A stretch of DNA of 64,000 bases from Streptomyces sp. 71268 (GTDB lineage Bacteria; Actinomycetota; Actinomycetes; Streptomycetales; Streptomycetaceae): NCBI RefSeq assembly GCF_029392895.1, contig NZ_CP114200.1, positions 7,260,501 to 7,324,500 on the forward strand. The letters run 5' to 3'. Positions 16,153-24,236 of the stretch are shown piece by piece; position 1 is the stretch's first letter; each line of letters begins with the position of its first letter. The notes under the pieces were generated by a model. That model searched no databases. It was not told where the DNA came from and was given only the letters and a program-made list of their open reading frames with translations. Both the position numbers and the translations under genes were made by a program.

Positions 16153-17919
16153 TCAGCCGCCGTCGCGGAGCCACCCGCCGTCCGACGACCAGTAGCCGTA
16201 TTCCGGGCGCCCCTTGAGCCCGCTGGTGCGGAACGGCCGGCCGCCGTCGTCGATCCGTACCGTCCCCTGCCGGTCGCCGCTGACCCAGTCCAGCTCCAGG
16301 TACCACTGGCAGTCGCAGGCGACGGTACGGGCGTTGACGCGCAGCACCTCCGGATCGGTGGCCGAGACCCGGTACGGGAAGCGCACGGCGGGCAGCGGTC
16401 GTTCGCCGTCGTGCCCGTCGGTGGGCTTGGCCAGCGGACGGGCCATGTCCAGGTCGACGGAGAACGCGCGCGGCGTGAGCGAACCGCCACACCCGTTCTC
16501 CATCGCGAACGCCGGCCACGCGAGCGGCGCCTGCCGCCCCACCACGCGGACCTGGAGCCCGCGCAACACCACGGCCCGCGAGGAGCGCCCGGCCACGGTC
16601 ACCTCCACGTTGGTGGTGCCGCCGTGCACGGCCCCGTGCGCCCTGGCCCAACCGGGCGCGTCCTGCTCCACCGGGGGCGGGGCGACCTCGGCGGGCTCCC
16701 GGTCGACGAGGTAGCGGTGGTCGCAGCCGTTCTCCCACACGTGCGAGCGGGTGCTGAGCGTCAGCGGTGTGCCCGCGTCGGCCCCCGGCCCGCCGTGCCC
16801 CCCGCCGCGCCCCGCGTCGCCACCGGGCGTGGGGTCGGCGGACGGCGCGCCGGTGCGGGACGAGCCGCCGGCGGAGGCGGCGGGGCCCGGGGCGGTCGCC
16901 CTCGCCTTGGGCCGCCGCTCCTCGGCCTGCCCCCGCCGGCCCGTTTCGGTGCGCCGTTCGGCGGCCGACTCGCCGGCGGCTCCGCCCCGCTCGCCCTGCG
17001 GTTGGCCACTCGCGCCGCCCGCCCGTGGCGGCGCCGTGGCCTCGGACGCCGCGCGCCCGCGCCCGGCGTCGGACGCGGCGCCCCGGCCACCGGAGCCGTC
17101 CGGCGGCGAACTCGCCGCGGCGGCGACGCCGATGACGGCCGCCGCGAGCACCGCGCCGACCGCCGCCCACGCCACGGCCCGCCGCCCGCGCAGCCGCGCG
17201 GCGAGCCGTGCGGGCAGCACGGGCAGCACCCGCCCCGAGCGCGGCCGAGCCGGCCCACGCGCCCCATCCGGCGCGCCCGCGCCCGCCGTTGGTGCGGCGG
17301 GCCGGGTGGTCGGCGTGTCCGAGGTGGGCGCGTCGGCGGCACCGGGCCCGTCGTCCGGGGCGCTCGGCTCGCTCTCCGTCTCGGCGGGGCCGTCCTCCGC
17401 TCCGGTGCGTTCGTCATCCGTGACGCTGGGCCCGTCACCCCCGGCCGGGTCCCCGGTGGGCTCACCGGCCGGCGCACCGGTCGGGTTCACGGCGGGAGTG
17501 CGCGCGGCGCCGGGCTCGTCACCGGCGGCGTCGCCCTCCGGTCGAGGGGGCGGCGTGGCCTCCGCCGCGACGGCGTTGCCGGGGGAGTCCGCCCCGGGGG
17601 CCGGGGCGACGGCGTCGCGGCCCGGCGCCGCGCCCCGCGCGGAGCGCGGCCCGCGCCCCGGCGCGGTGCGGCGGGCCGCGTCCGCGAGCAGCCAGCGGCG
17701 GTGCAACTCCACCAACTCGTCCGGTGTGGCGGCGCAGAGCCTAGCCAGTCGCTCCACCGGGGCGTAGTCGGCCGGCACGGCGTCGCCGTTGCAGTAGCGG
17801 TGCAGCGTGGAGGTGCTGACGTGCAACCGGCGGGCCAATGCGCCGTAACTGCGCCCTGATCGCTCCTTTAACTCCCGCAGACAGTCCGCGAACTTCTCGA
17901 TCTCGGTCGCGCTCGCCAT
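16153..17919 (-). CDS. Membrane-tethered XRE-family regulator with extracellular domain; contains TTA codon
   Basis: 588 residues from ATG 17919 (GGGGGTGG upstream; an in-frame start at 17961 is possible). XRE helix-turn-helix at 8-70 (YGALARRLHVSTSTLHRYCNG), a long Ala/Pro/Gly/Asp-rich linker, a single transmembrane helix near 244-270, a second disordered stretch, then a folded extracellular domain of about 180 residues with WENGCDHRYLVDR, MENGCGGSL and VACDCQWYLELDW, four or more cysteines in all. The layout fits a one-component regulator that reads an extracellular signal and acts on DNA at the membrane. Codon 17 (17869-17871) is the rare TTA, so translation should depend on the bldA leucyl-tRNA. 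Adjacent to, but transcribed towards, the iron-boxed importer. Confidence 0.85.
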   Translation of the reverse strand: MASATEIEKFADCLRELKERSGRSYGALARRLHVSTSTLHRYCNGDAVPADYAPVERLARLCAATPDELVELHRRWLLADAARRTAPGRGPRSARGAAPGRDAVAPAPGADSPGNAVAAEATPPPRPEGDAAGDEPGAARTPAVNPTGAPAGEPTGDPAGGDGPSVTDDERTGAEDGPAETESEPSAPDDGPGAADAPTSDTPTTRPAAPTAGAGAPDGARGPARPRSGRVLPVLPARLAARLRGRRAVAWAAVGAVLAAAVIGVAAAASSPPDGSGGRGAASDAGRGRAASEATAPPRAGGASGQPQGERGGAAGESAAERRTETGRRGQAEERRPKARATAPGPAASAGGSSRTGAPSADPTPGGDAGRGGGHGGPGADAGTPLTLSTRSHVWENGCDHRYLVDREPAEVAPPPVEQDAPGWARAHGAVHGGTTNVEVTVAGRSSRAVVLRGLQVRVVGRQAPLAWPAFAMENGCGGSLTPRAFSVDLDMARPLAKPTDGHDGERPLPAVRFPYRVSATDPEVLRVNARTVACDCQWYLELDWVSGDRQGTVRIDDGGRPFRTSGLKGRPEYGYWSSDGGWLRDGG

Positions 17920-18350
17920 CCGCGCCACCCCCCGTTTCCCTGTGATCCCGCTCAATCCCACTCGTACCCGCCCGGCGTTGACACCGCCGGACGCCGCGTC
18001 ACTCCGCCGCGTCGGCCACGGTCCGGTGGCACGCCGCGACCCGTACGCGCGTCATCCCCACGCCAACCGCCGCCGGCCCCGCGTCACGCGGAGCGTGCCG
18101 CGCGCGCCGCCTCGTCGCGGCCGGCCGCCCGGGGGCCGGCCGGCCCCGTACCGCGCGTCCGCCGCGCCCTGTGCGTCGGTGACACCCAAGGTGACCGTCG
18201 TACGGCCAAGACGGTTGCGGTCCGGCGGACACTGATCGCACCCTGGTCGGGTCGCCCGCCGGGGCTGGTGCTCCGCCGGCCGTCGGGTCGCAGATGATCA
18301 TGTCGGAAAACCGCCAGCCGAACTGCCCTGCGGGCTGGTGGACTTGGCGC
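17920..18350. other. Divergent intergenic region
   Basis: 431 bases between the XRE regulator and the divergent PEP mutase-family gene. No conserved frame. Nothing beyond scattered GC-rich short repeats was seen, although promoters for both genes are expected here. Confidence 0.4.
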
Positions 18351-19214
18351 ATGAGCAACGAGACACCCACCACCCTCGCCACCCAGATCGAGCGCGCCCG
18401 GACCTTCCGCGACCTGCACACGGGCGAGCGGCCGCTGGTGCTGCCGAACGCCTGGGACCCGGCCAGCGCGCGCATCGTCGAAGAGGCGGGGGCCGCCGCC
18501 GTGGCCACCACGAGTGCCGGCGTCGGCTGGGGACTCGGCTTCGGCGACGGGGAGCGGCTGAGCCGCGAGCGGGCGGTCGAGCTGATCGCGCGCGTGGTGG
18601 CCACGGTGGACGTGCCGGTGACCGCCGACGTCGAGGCCGGTTACGGCGAGAGCGCCGAGGACGTCGCGGCGACCGTGCGCGGCGTGCTCGGCGCGGGCGC
18701 GGTCGGCATCAACCTGGAGGACGCCAGCCACGCGTCCGAGGGCCCGGCGGTGCGCTCGACCGAGGAGAACGCCGCGCGGATCGCCGCCGCCCGGCAGGCG
18801 GCCGACGAGGTCGGCGTGCCGCTGTTCATCAACGCGCGCACCGACGTCTACCTGGCCTCCGTGGGCGAGCCGGAGACCCGGCTGAGCGAGACGCTGGAGC
18901 GGGCGGCCGCCTACGTCGCGGCCGGCGCCGACGGCGTCTTCGTCCCCGGCGTCGTGGACTTCGAGACGGTGACCGCGCTCGTCAAGGGCATCGCGGCCCC
19001 GCTCAACGTGATGGTGTGGCCGGGGGCGCCCAGCGTCGAGGAGTTCGCCGAGCTCGGCGTGGCGCGGATCAGCGTCGGCGCGGCGATCGCGCAGTCGGTG
19101 CACGCGCTGACCCGGCGCGCCGCGCGCGAGGTGCTGACCTCGGGGACGTACACCAGCTTCACCGACGGGCTCAGCTACCCCGAGCTGAACGGCCTCTTCG
19201 AGCGCCGCTCGTAA
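18351..19214 (+). CDS. Isocitrate lyase / PEP mutase superfamily enzyme
   Basis: 287 residues starting MSNETPT. TIM-barrel motifs of the superfamily are clear: PNAWDPASARIVEEAGA, metal/substrate loop VTADVEAGYGE, GINLEDASH, INARTDVYL. The catalytic KKCGH loop of true isocitrate lyase is absent, so it is more likely a 2-methylisocitrate-lyase-like, oxaloacetate-type or carboxyPEP-mutase-like C-C or C-P bond enzyme acting on an alpha-keto acid. No phosphonate genes accompany it, so phosphonate synthesis is not supported. The 3' end overlaps the convergent phosphatase gene by 44 bases. Confidence 0.9.
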   Translation: MSNETPTTLATQIERARTFRDLHTGERPLVLPNAWDPASARIVEEAGAAAVATTSAGVGWGLGFGDGERLSRERAVELIARVVATVDVPVTADVEAGYGESAEDVAATVRGVLGAGAVGINLEDASHASEGPAVRSTEENAARIAAARQAADEVGVPLFINARTDVYLASVGEPETRLSETLERAAAYVAAGADGVFVPGVVDFETVTALVKGIAAPLNVMVWPGAPSVEEFAELGVARISVGAAIAQSVHALTRRAAREVLTSGTYTSFTDGLSYPELNGLFERRS

Positions 19215-20181
19215 CCGGCCCCGCGACGGGCCACGGCGCGCGCCGCACCGCGACCATCGCCAGGTCGTCGGAGAGGGCCCGCGCGCCGTGGGCCGCGCCC
19301 GCGTGCCGCAGGACGTCGCGGTGCAGTACGTCGAGCAGGTCGGCGGGGGCGGCGCCGGCGAACCGGGCCAGCCGCGCCAACGGGTCGTAGAACACGCCGT
19401 GCGCGTCCCGCGCCTCGGTGACCCCGTCGGTGAACAGCAGCAGCGACGCGCCCTCGGGGAAGGCCACCTCGTCGGCGTACGGGCCGGCCGGCGCGGGGAC
19501 CTGGCCGGCGCCGGAGACCGCGCCGAGACCCAGCGGCAGCAGCCGCTGGCGCGGTTCGAGCCGGCGCACCTGGCCGCGACGCAGCAGCAGCGGCGCCGGG
19601 TGGCCCCGGTTGACCAGGCGCAGCGCGTGCCCGTCCGGGCTGACCTCGGCGACCAGCACGGTGGCGAAGTTCTCGGCGGAGTCCTCGGCCGCGTCGGCCC
19701 CGTCGGCGGCGCCCGACCCGGCGGGCCGTGCCGTCGCGCCGACCAGCGCCCACTCCAGGGTGTCCACCAGGACGGACAGGGTGGGCACCCGGTCCGCGGC
19801 CCGGTCGAACGCCCGGCGCAGCGCTGCGGCTCCCACGGCGGCCCCGGGGCCCTTGCCGCGTACGTCACCGATGAGCAGCCGCAGGCCGTACGGGGTCTGC
19901 CGGACCGCGCACACGTCGCCGCTGGCCGCGCCGGAGTCGGCCGGGACGTTGCGCGAGGCGGCGGTCAGCATCCGTGGCAGCGGCACGCCGGCCACCGCGT
20001 CCCGGCCGGCCGGGACCCGTGGCCGGGAGGCGCCCGGCACACCGCCGGCGGCCGACGCGGGCCGCGGCAGGCGCGCGGGACGACCCGGCGTCGGCGACAC
20101 GGCGAGCCCGGGCACGTGACCCGGGCCGGGCGCGGTCGGCGGCGCGGCGGCCTCACAGCGGACGCCCATCGGCTCAGGCAT
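19171..20181 (-). CDS. SpoIIE/PP2C-type serine phosphatase
   Basis: 336 residues. After a 90-residue Pro/Ala-rich start comes the SpoIIE phosphatase domain: SGAASGDVCAVRQ and LLIGDVRGKG carry metal-binding Asp residues; NFATVLVAEV, LLLFTDGVTEARD and ALSDDLAMVAVR complete the core. No PAS, GAF or kinase domain, so it is a stand-alone phosphatase, probably of an anti-anti-sigma factor. The ATG at 20181 overlaps the end of the SsgA-like gene by eight bases; ATG 20169 is an alternative. It is coupled to that gene and convergent with the PEP mutase-family gene. Confidence 0.9.
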   Translation of the reverse strand: MPEPMGVRCEAAAPPTAPGPGHVPGLAVSPTPGRPARLPRPASAAGGVPGASRPRVPAGRDAVAGVPLPRMLTAASRNVPADSGAASGDVCAVRQTPYGLRLLIGDVRGKGPGAAVGAAALRRAFDRAADRVPTLSVLVDTLEWALVGATARPAGSGAADGADAAEDSAENFATVLVAEVSPDGHALRLVNRGHPAPLLLRRGQVRRLEPRQRLLPLGLGAVSGAGQVPAPAGPYADEVAFPEGASLLLFTDGVTEARDAHGVFYDPLARLARFAGAAPADLLDVLHRDVLRHAGAAHGARALSDDLAMVAVRRAPWPVAGPVTSGARRGRSARGS

Positions 20182-20587
20182 CCCGCAGCAGCGCCGCGAG
20201 ATCGGCGTCCACATCGAGGTACCCACCCTCCTCACCCACCGGGACGAGCGCGTACGAGCGGCCGAGGAACTCCCGCACGTCGGCCGAGTTGAGCTGCACC
20301 ATGGCCATGCCCTCATCGGCGCGGAACTCCAATACGATCCGCTCCGCGCTGCACGGCCACACGTACACGTCCCCGCTGCCGGCGGGCCGGCGCAGCCCCT
20401 CCTCCAGCAGGTCGCGGCCGAAGGCCCACTCCACCTCGAACCCGTCGAGGGAGGCGGCGGGCGGGAACGAGACGCGGACCGCGAACGGGTCGGTGGGCTC
20501 GTACCGCAGTCGTGCGGGGATGGCCCGGGTGCCGGGCGCGGAGGCGATCAGCCGGGCCTGGATGGCTTGGTCTATGACGATGGACAA
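20174..20587 (-). CDS. SsgA-like sporulation/cell-division regulator (SALP family)
   Basis: 137 residues, the usual length of SsgA-like proteins, which are confined to sporulating actinomycetes and steer septum placement and peptidoglycan remodelling. Family landmarks: IPARLRYEPTDPFAVRVSFP, WAFGRDLLEEGLRRPAGSGDV, VWPCSAERIVLEF and the C-terminal FLGRSYALVPVGEE. Start is TTG 20587 with GGGAG about eight bases upstream. First gene of a two-gene unit with the SpoIIE-type phosphatase, which suggests a joint role in development. A perfect CRP-like palindrome lies 88 bases upstream. Confidence 0.93.
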   Translation of the reverse strand: MSIVIDQAIQARLIASAPGTRAIPARLRYEPTDPFAVRVSFPPAASLDGFEVEWAFGRDLLEEGLRRPAGSGDVYVWPCSAERIVLEFRADEGMAMVQLNSADVREFLGRSYALVPVGEEGGYLDVDADLAALLRDA

Positions 20588-20674
20588 CGCCTGCTCCCTT
20601 GCTCTTGGTGCGGGTCCTTGTCTCTTTGACCCCTAAGAGGGGTCCTGCATTACGCGCGTGCACTCGATCCTTGC

Positions 20675-20688
20675 GTGACGTACGTCAC
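20675..20688. promoter_or_regulatory. Perfect 14-bp CRP-like palindrome GTGACGTACGTCAC
   Basis: Exactly self-complementary and matching both GTGA-N6-TCAC and the Streptomyces Crp pattern GTG-N6-GNCAC. It lies between divergent genes: 88 bases before the SsgA-like TTG and 102 bases before the sigma factor ATG, so it could serve either or both. Confidence 0.6.
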
Positions 20689-20789
20689 CACAGGGGCGGC
20701 TGCGGTGATCGAAGTCGGGCTTGCGAAAATCCTGGCAAGCCCGCGAGTCCCCGCGATACCACGCGTCACACCCCGAGGTGTCCCCCCAC

Positions 20790-22455
20790 ATGACCGAAGC
20801 ATCCGCCGCCCCGGACACGGACGCCTACGCGCGGCTGTACGAACGTGAGCACCCCCGCCTCGTCGCCTACGCGCGCACGCTGACCGGCAACCCCTGGGTC
20901 GCCGAGGACCTGGTGGCCGAGGCGCACTTCCGTGTCTGGCGCCGGCTGCGCACCGGGCACCAGATCGACAACGTGTCCGCGTACCTGACGACGACGGTGC
21001 GCCACCTGTCCTCCAGCACGGCCGGCCGTGGCGCCCGCGAGGTGCCGCGCGACCCCGCTGTGGCCGAGGCGGACGACCTGGCCGGGTACGACGGGCGGGG
21101 GAGCGGCCAGGACCCGGCGCAGCGGGTCGCGTACGTCGATCTACTGGCCAGGGTCATGGGCCAGTTGCCGGAGCGGTGGGTGAAGGCGCTGTGGCTGGCC
21201 GAGGCCGAGGACCAGCCGCTGGAGTCCGTCGGCCGCCAGATAGGCGCGAACACCGGCGCCACCGCGGTTCTGCTGCACCGGGCCCGCGAGGGCATGCGAC
21301 AGGCGTTCCTGCGCGAGCAGCCCGGCGCCCCGGACAACCCGGCCTGCGCCGGGCACTGGGAGCGGATGCCGGCCCACATCCGGGGCACCGACTCGCCCCG
21401 GCAGGCCGAGAGCATCGCCCTGCACGTGGAGGACTGCGCGGACTGCCGGGACCGGCTCGCGGTGTTGGCCCAGGCCAACACCCGGTTGCCGGCGCTCGTC
21501 GGCCCCGCGTTGCTGGCGCTGCTCGCGGGCGGTGGGGCGAAGTTCCTGGCCCCGCTGCTCGGTGCCGGCGCCGCCGGTGCCGGTACGGCCGCCGCGGCGG
21601 GCGGCAAGGGCTCGGCCGGTGGCGCGCTGCGCTCGGTGCGCCACCTGCTGCGCGGACAGGTCGGCCAGGCGGGCCCGGTGGGTGTCGCGGTGGCCGGCGC
21701 CGGCGTGGTGGCCGTCGCCGCGGTCGCGGTCGCGGCCGGCCAGGTGTTCGGCGGCGGCGAGTCCGCCGCGCGGCGGGCCCAGGCCCCCGTCGCGGCGTCC
21801 ACGGGCGCGCCCGAGCGGGCGCCGGACGCCCCGCCGCCGTACGGCGGCACCACCCCACGGGGCGAGACCGGGCCCACCACGGCGCCCGGCGCGCCCCGAC
21901 CGACCTCGGCCAACCCCGCGTCGCCGACCTCGACGTCCCCCACCTTCGCGGTGCCCCCGCCCGCGCTCGCGGCCCCGACGCACCCCGACCGCACGGAGCC
22001 GGCCTCGGACGCCGACCCCACGTCGCCACCCAGCTCCGCCCCCGACACACCGCCACGGCCAAGCTCGACCCCCACCACCACGCCCCCGACGCCGACGGGC
22101 AAGCCGACGCCGACCAGCAAGCCGTCTCCCACCGGCAAGCCCACTCCCACAGGCAAACCGACCCCGACGGACAAGCCCACGCCGACGGGCAAGCCGACTC
22201 CCACGGGCAAGCCCACGCCGACGGACAGGCCCACCCCGACGGGCAAGCCGACCCCCACCGACAAGCCCACCCCCCACGGGCAAGCCGACCCCGACGGGCA
22301 GGCCGACCCCCACTGGCAAGCCGACGCCCACCGGCGAGCCGACCTCGCCGACGGCGACGTCGCCCGCGCCCACGAGCCCGTCGCCCACCCCCACCGGCGG
22401 CGGCCTGGTCTGCAAGGAGCTGTTCCCCGGCTGGACGATCTGCTGGCGCCGCTGA
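20790..22455 (+). CDS. One-piece membrane ECF sigma factor (sigma + zinc-finger anti-sigma + TM + PT-rich wall domain), frameshifted
   Basis: Conceptual length is 554 residues after removing one extra C in the run 22270-22275. Sigma region 2 at about 13-75 (GNPWVAEDLVAEAHFRVWRRL), region 4 at 120-175 (LPERWVKALWLAEAEDQPLESVG), zinc-finger anti-sigma motif HVEDCADC (H-x3-C-x2-C) near 211-219, transmembrane helix near 298-320, then a long Pro/Thr-rich stretch ending in 14 PTPTGK-type repeats and a conserved-looking tail with two cysteines (VCKELFPGWTICWRR). As sequenced the frame is shifted in repeat 11; uncorrected translation runs to 22541 with a Gln/Asp/His-rich tail. The protein should be a sigma factor held at the membrane by its own anti-sigma and sensor parts. 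Confidence 0.85.
22086..22338 (+). repeat. Tandem array of fourteen 18-bp units, one with an extra base
   Basis: Units resemble CCGACGCCGACGGGCAAG and encode PTPTGK variants (GK, SK, DK, DR, GR, GE). Thirteen are exactly 18 bases; unit 11 (22266-22284) is 19 bases because of a C6 run at 22270-22275. The array lies in the wall-spanning part of the sigma factor and is prone to slippage. Confidence 0.92.
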
Positions 22456-22595
22456 CCGACCGGCGGTTCCGCGGCGGAGGCTGCGAGCAGCCGCCCCCAC
22501 CCGGCCCTGACGGCTCGTGCTCGCCCGCGACCGCCGCGTGATCGTGGGGCGCCGACCGTGGACGCCGCCGCGCCCATGGGCTAGCTTCCAGCGCC

Positions 22596-23747
22596 ATGAG
22601 GGTCATGGGGACGATGCGACGGATGATGACGGCGGGGCTGTGCGGGGTGGCGCTGGCGGCCGTGCTGACGGCGCCGGCGCAGGCAGGCGCGGCGGGCACG
22701 GGCGACCGGGGCGCGGCGGAGCCGGCCGGGGCCACGGGGAGTGGTTCGCCGTACGCCACGGGAGCGGGGCTGACCTGGCGGGCGAGTGACAGCGGCAGTG
22801 ACGCGAGGTTCCGCGGGCTGGCCGCCGTCGATCGGCGCACCGCCTGGGTGGCCGGTACGAAGGGCACCGTACTGCGCACCGTGAACGGCGGCCGGAGCTG
22901 GCGCGACGTCTCGCCGCCCGGCGCTGGCTCGCTGGAGTTCCGGGACGTGGAGGCGTTCGACTCACGGCACGCGGTGGTGCTCGCCATCGGCGAGGGCGAG
23001 GCGTCGCGGGTCTTCCGCACCGCCGACGGCGGCGCGACCTGGACGGAGAGCTTCCGCAACACCGACCCGGCGGCCTTCTACGACTGCATGACCTTCTTCG
23101 ACGCCCGGCACGGCATCGCGCTCAGCGACCCGGTGGACGGTAAGTACCGCATCCTGTCGACCGGCGACGGCGGCCGGAGCTGGCGGGTGCTGCCATCGGC
23201 GGGGATGCCGGCCGCCCAGCCGGGCGAGGCCGCGTTCGCCGCCAGCGGTCAGTGCCTGGTCAGCTCGGGCAGCCGGGACGCCTGGATCGCCACCGGCGGG
23301 GCCGCCACCGCGCGCGTGCTGCACTCCGCCGACCGGGGTCTGACCTGGACGGTCACCCAGGCGCCCATCCCGGCCGGCGACCCGGCCCGCGGCGTCTTCG
23401 GCCTCGCGTTCCGCGACGCCCGGCACGGCCTGGCCGTGGGCGGGGACTACCGCGCCGGCGAGCCGTCGCCGCGCACCGCGGCGGTCACCGGTGACGGCGG
23501 CGCGACCTGGACGGGCGCCCGACACCAGCCGCCGGGCTACCGCTCCGGCGTCGCCTGGCTGCCGCACAGCCGCTCCGCCGCGCTCGCCGTCGGCCCCACC
23601 GGCAGCGAGATCACCCTTGACGGCGGCCGGCGCTGGCACACCTTCGACACCGGCTCGTACGACACGGTCGACTGCACCCCGGACCTGAGCTGCTGGGCCG
23701 CCGGCGAGCGGGGCCGCGTCGGACGCCTCGCGCTCTCCGGCCGCTGA
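22596..23747 (+). CDS. Secreted YCF48/BNR-type beta-propeller protein
   Basis: 383 residues with a Sec signal peptide (about 1-33, ending near AQAGA). The mature part carries six Asp-box-like repeats: VNGGRSWRDV, ADGGATWTES, GDGGRSWRVL, ADRGLTWTVT, GDGGATWTGA and LDGGRRWHTF. This is the pattern of YCF48/photosystem assembly-like and sialidase-type propellers. Sialidase catalytic residues (Arg triad, FRIP) are not apparent, so it is probably a binding protein or a non-sialidase propeller often misnamed oxidoreductase. ATG start at 22596 or 22605; weak ribosome site. It lies 140 bases after the sigma factor and could be its first target; that is speculation. Confidence 0.88.
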   Translation: MRVMGTMRRMMTAGLCGVALAAVLTAPAQAGAAGTGDRGAAEPAGATGSGSPYATGAGLTWRASDSGSDARFRGLAAVDRRTAWVAGTKGTVLRTVNGGRSWRDVSPPGAGSLEFRDVEAFDSRHAVVLAIGEGEASRVFRTADGGATWTESFRNTDPAAFYDCMTFFDARHGIALSDPVDGKYRILSTGDGGRSWRVLPSAGMPAAQPGEAAFAASGQCLVSSGSRDAWIATGGAATARVLHSADRGLTWTVTQAPIPAGDPARGVFGLAFRDARHGLAVGGDYRAGEPSPRTAAVTGDGGATWTGARHQPPGYRSGVAWLPHSRSAALAVGPTGSEITLDGGRRWHTFDTGSYDTVDCTPDLSCWAAGERGRVGRLALSGR

Positions 23748-23779
23748 CCGCGCCGCCGGGCGCACGGACGACGGACGCC

Positions 23780-23810
23780 GGGCCGGGGCGAGAGTGACTC
23801 GCCCCGGCCC
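23780..23810. terminator. Bidirectional hairpin terminator
   Basis: Perfect 13-bp stem GGGCCGGGGCGAG / CTCGCCCCGGCCC with a 5-base loop, between convergent genes ending at 23747 and 23830. Confidence 0.85.
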
Positions 23811-23829
23811 GGGCGGGACCGCGCGGCCT

Positions 23830-24129
23830 CTAGACCGGCAGTTCCTGCCGGTACGCGGCCAGCTCGGGCGCCGTCTTGGTCGCCAGGAACTCCGTGATCC
23901 GGTACGCGCACACCTCCGCCGTGACGAACGGGTCGCTCGCCACCACCTCCTCGATGGCGGCCCGGTCCGCCCCCACCGCGAGGATCACGCCGCCGTCGCG
24001 CGGCTCCTTGCGCCCGGAGGCGATGAAGGTCCCCGACGCGTAGTGCGTGTTCAGCCAGTCGACGTGGTCGCTGAGCAGGGCGTCGACGCGCTCCAGGGGA
24101 GCCGTGTAGGTCAATTCGAGTACGAACAT
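23830..24129 (-). CDS. YciI-family protein
   Basis: 99 residues with the YCII fold pattern: MFVLELTYTAPLERVDALLSDHVDWL would span its start, then GTFIASGRKEPRDGGVIL and DPFVTAEVCAYRITEF. The His of DHVDWL and Asp of SDPF are the residues conserved in YciI-like dehydrochlorinase/chaperone-like proteins. Function unassigned. ATG 24129 chosen; GTG 24135 is in frame. Divergent from the endonuclease V gene. Confidence 0.9.
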   Translation of the reverse strand: MFVLELTYTAPLERVDALLSDHVDWLNTHYASGTFIASGRKEPRDGGVILAVGADRAAIEEVVASDPFVTAEVCAYRITEFLATKTAPELAAYRQELPV

Positions 24130-24236
24130 GATCACCAGGCTACGCCGAGCGCCCCGCGCCGCACCCGTCGTCCCCGGCGACCCCGCCGTCCCCCGCGCGG
24201 GGCAACCGTTCGGCCCCGCGTAACGTGATCACCGGT

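Noticed and set aside
18351..19214. Phosphonate biosynthesis start (PEP mutase)
   Set aside because: The superfamily fits but no phosphonopyruvate decarboxylase or other phosphonate genes are near, so the pathway is not claimed.
22596..23747. Sialidase, because of Asp-box repeats and the sialic-acid-like genes at 27-30 kb
   Set aside because: Asp boxes also occur in YCF48-type propellers; the Arg triad and FRIP motif of sialidases were not found.
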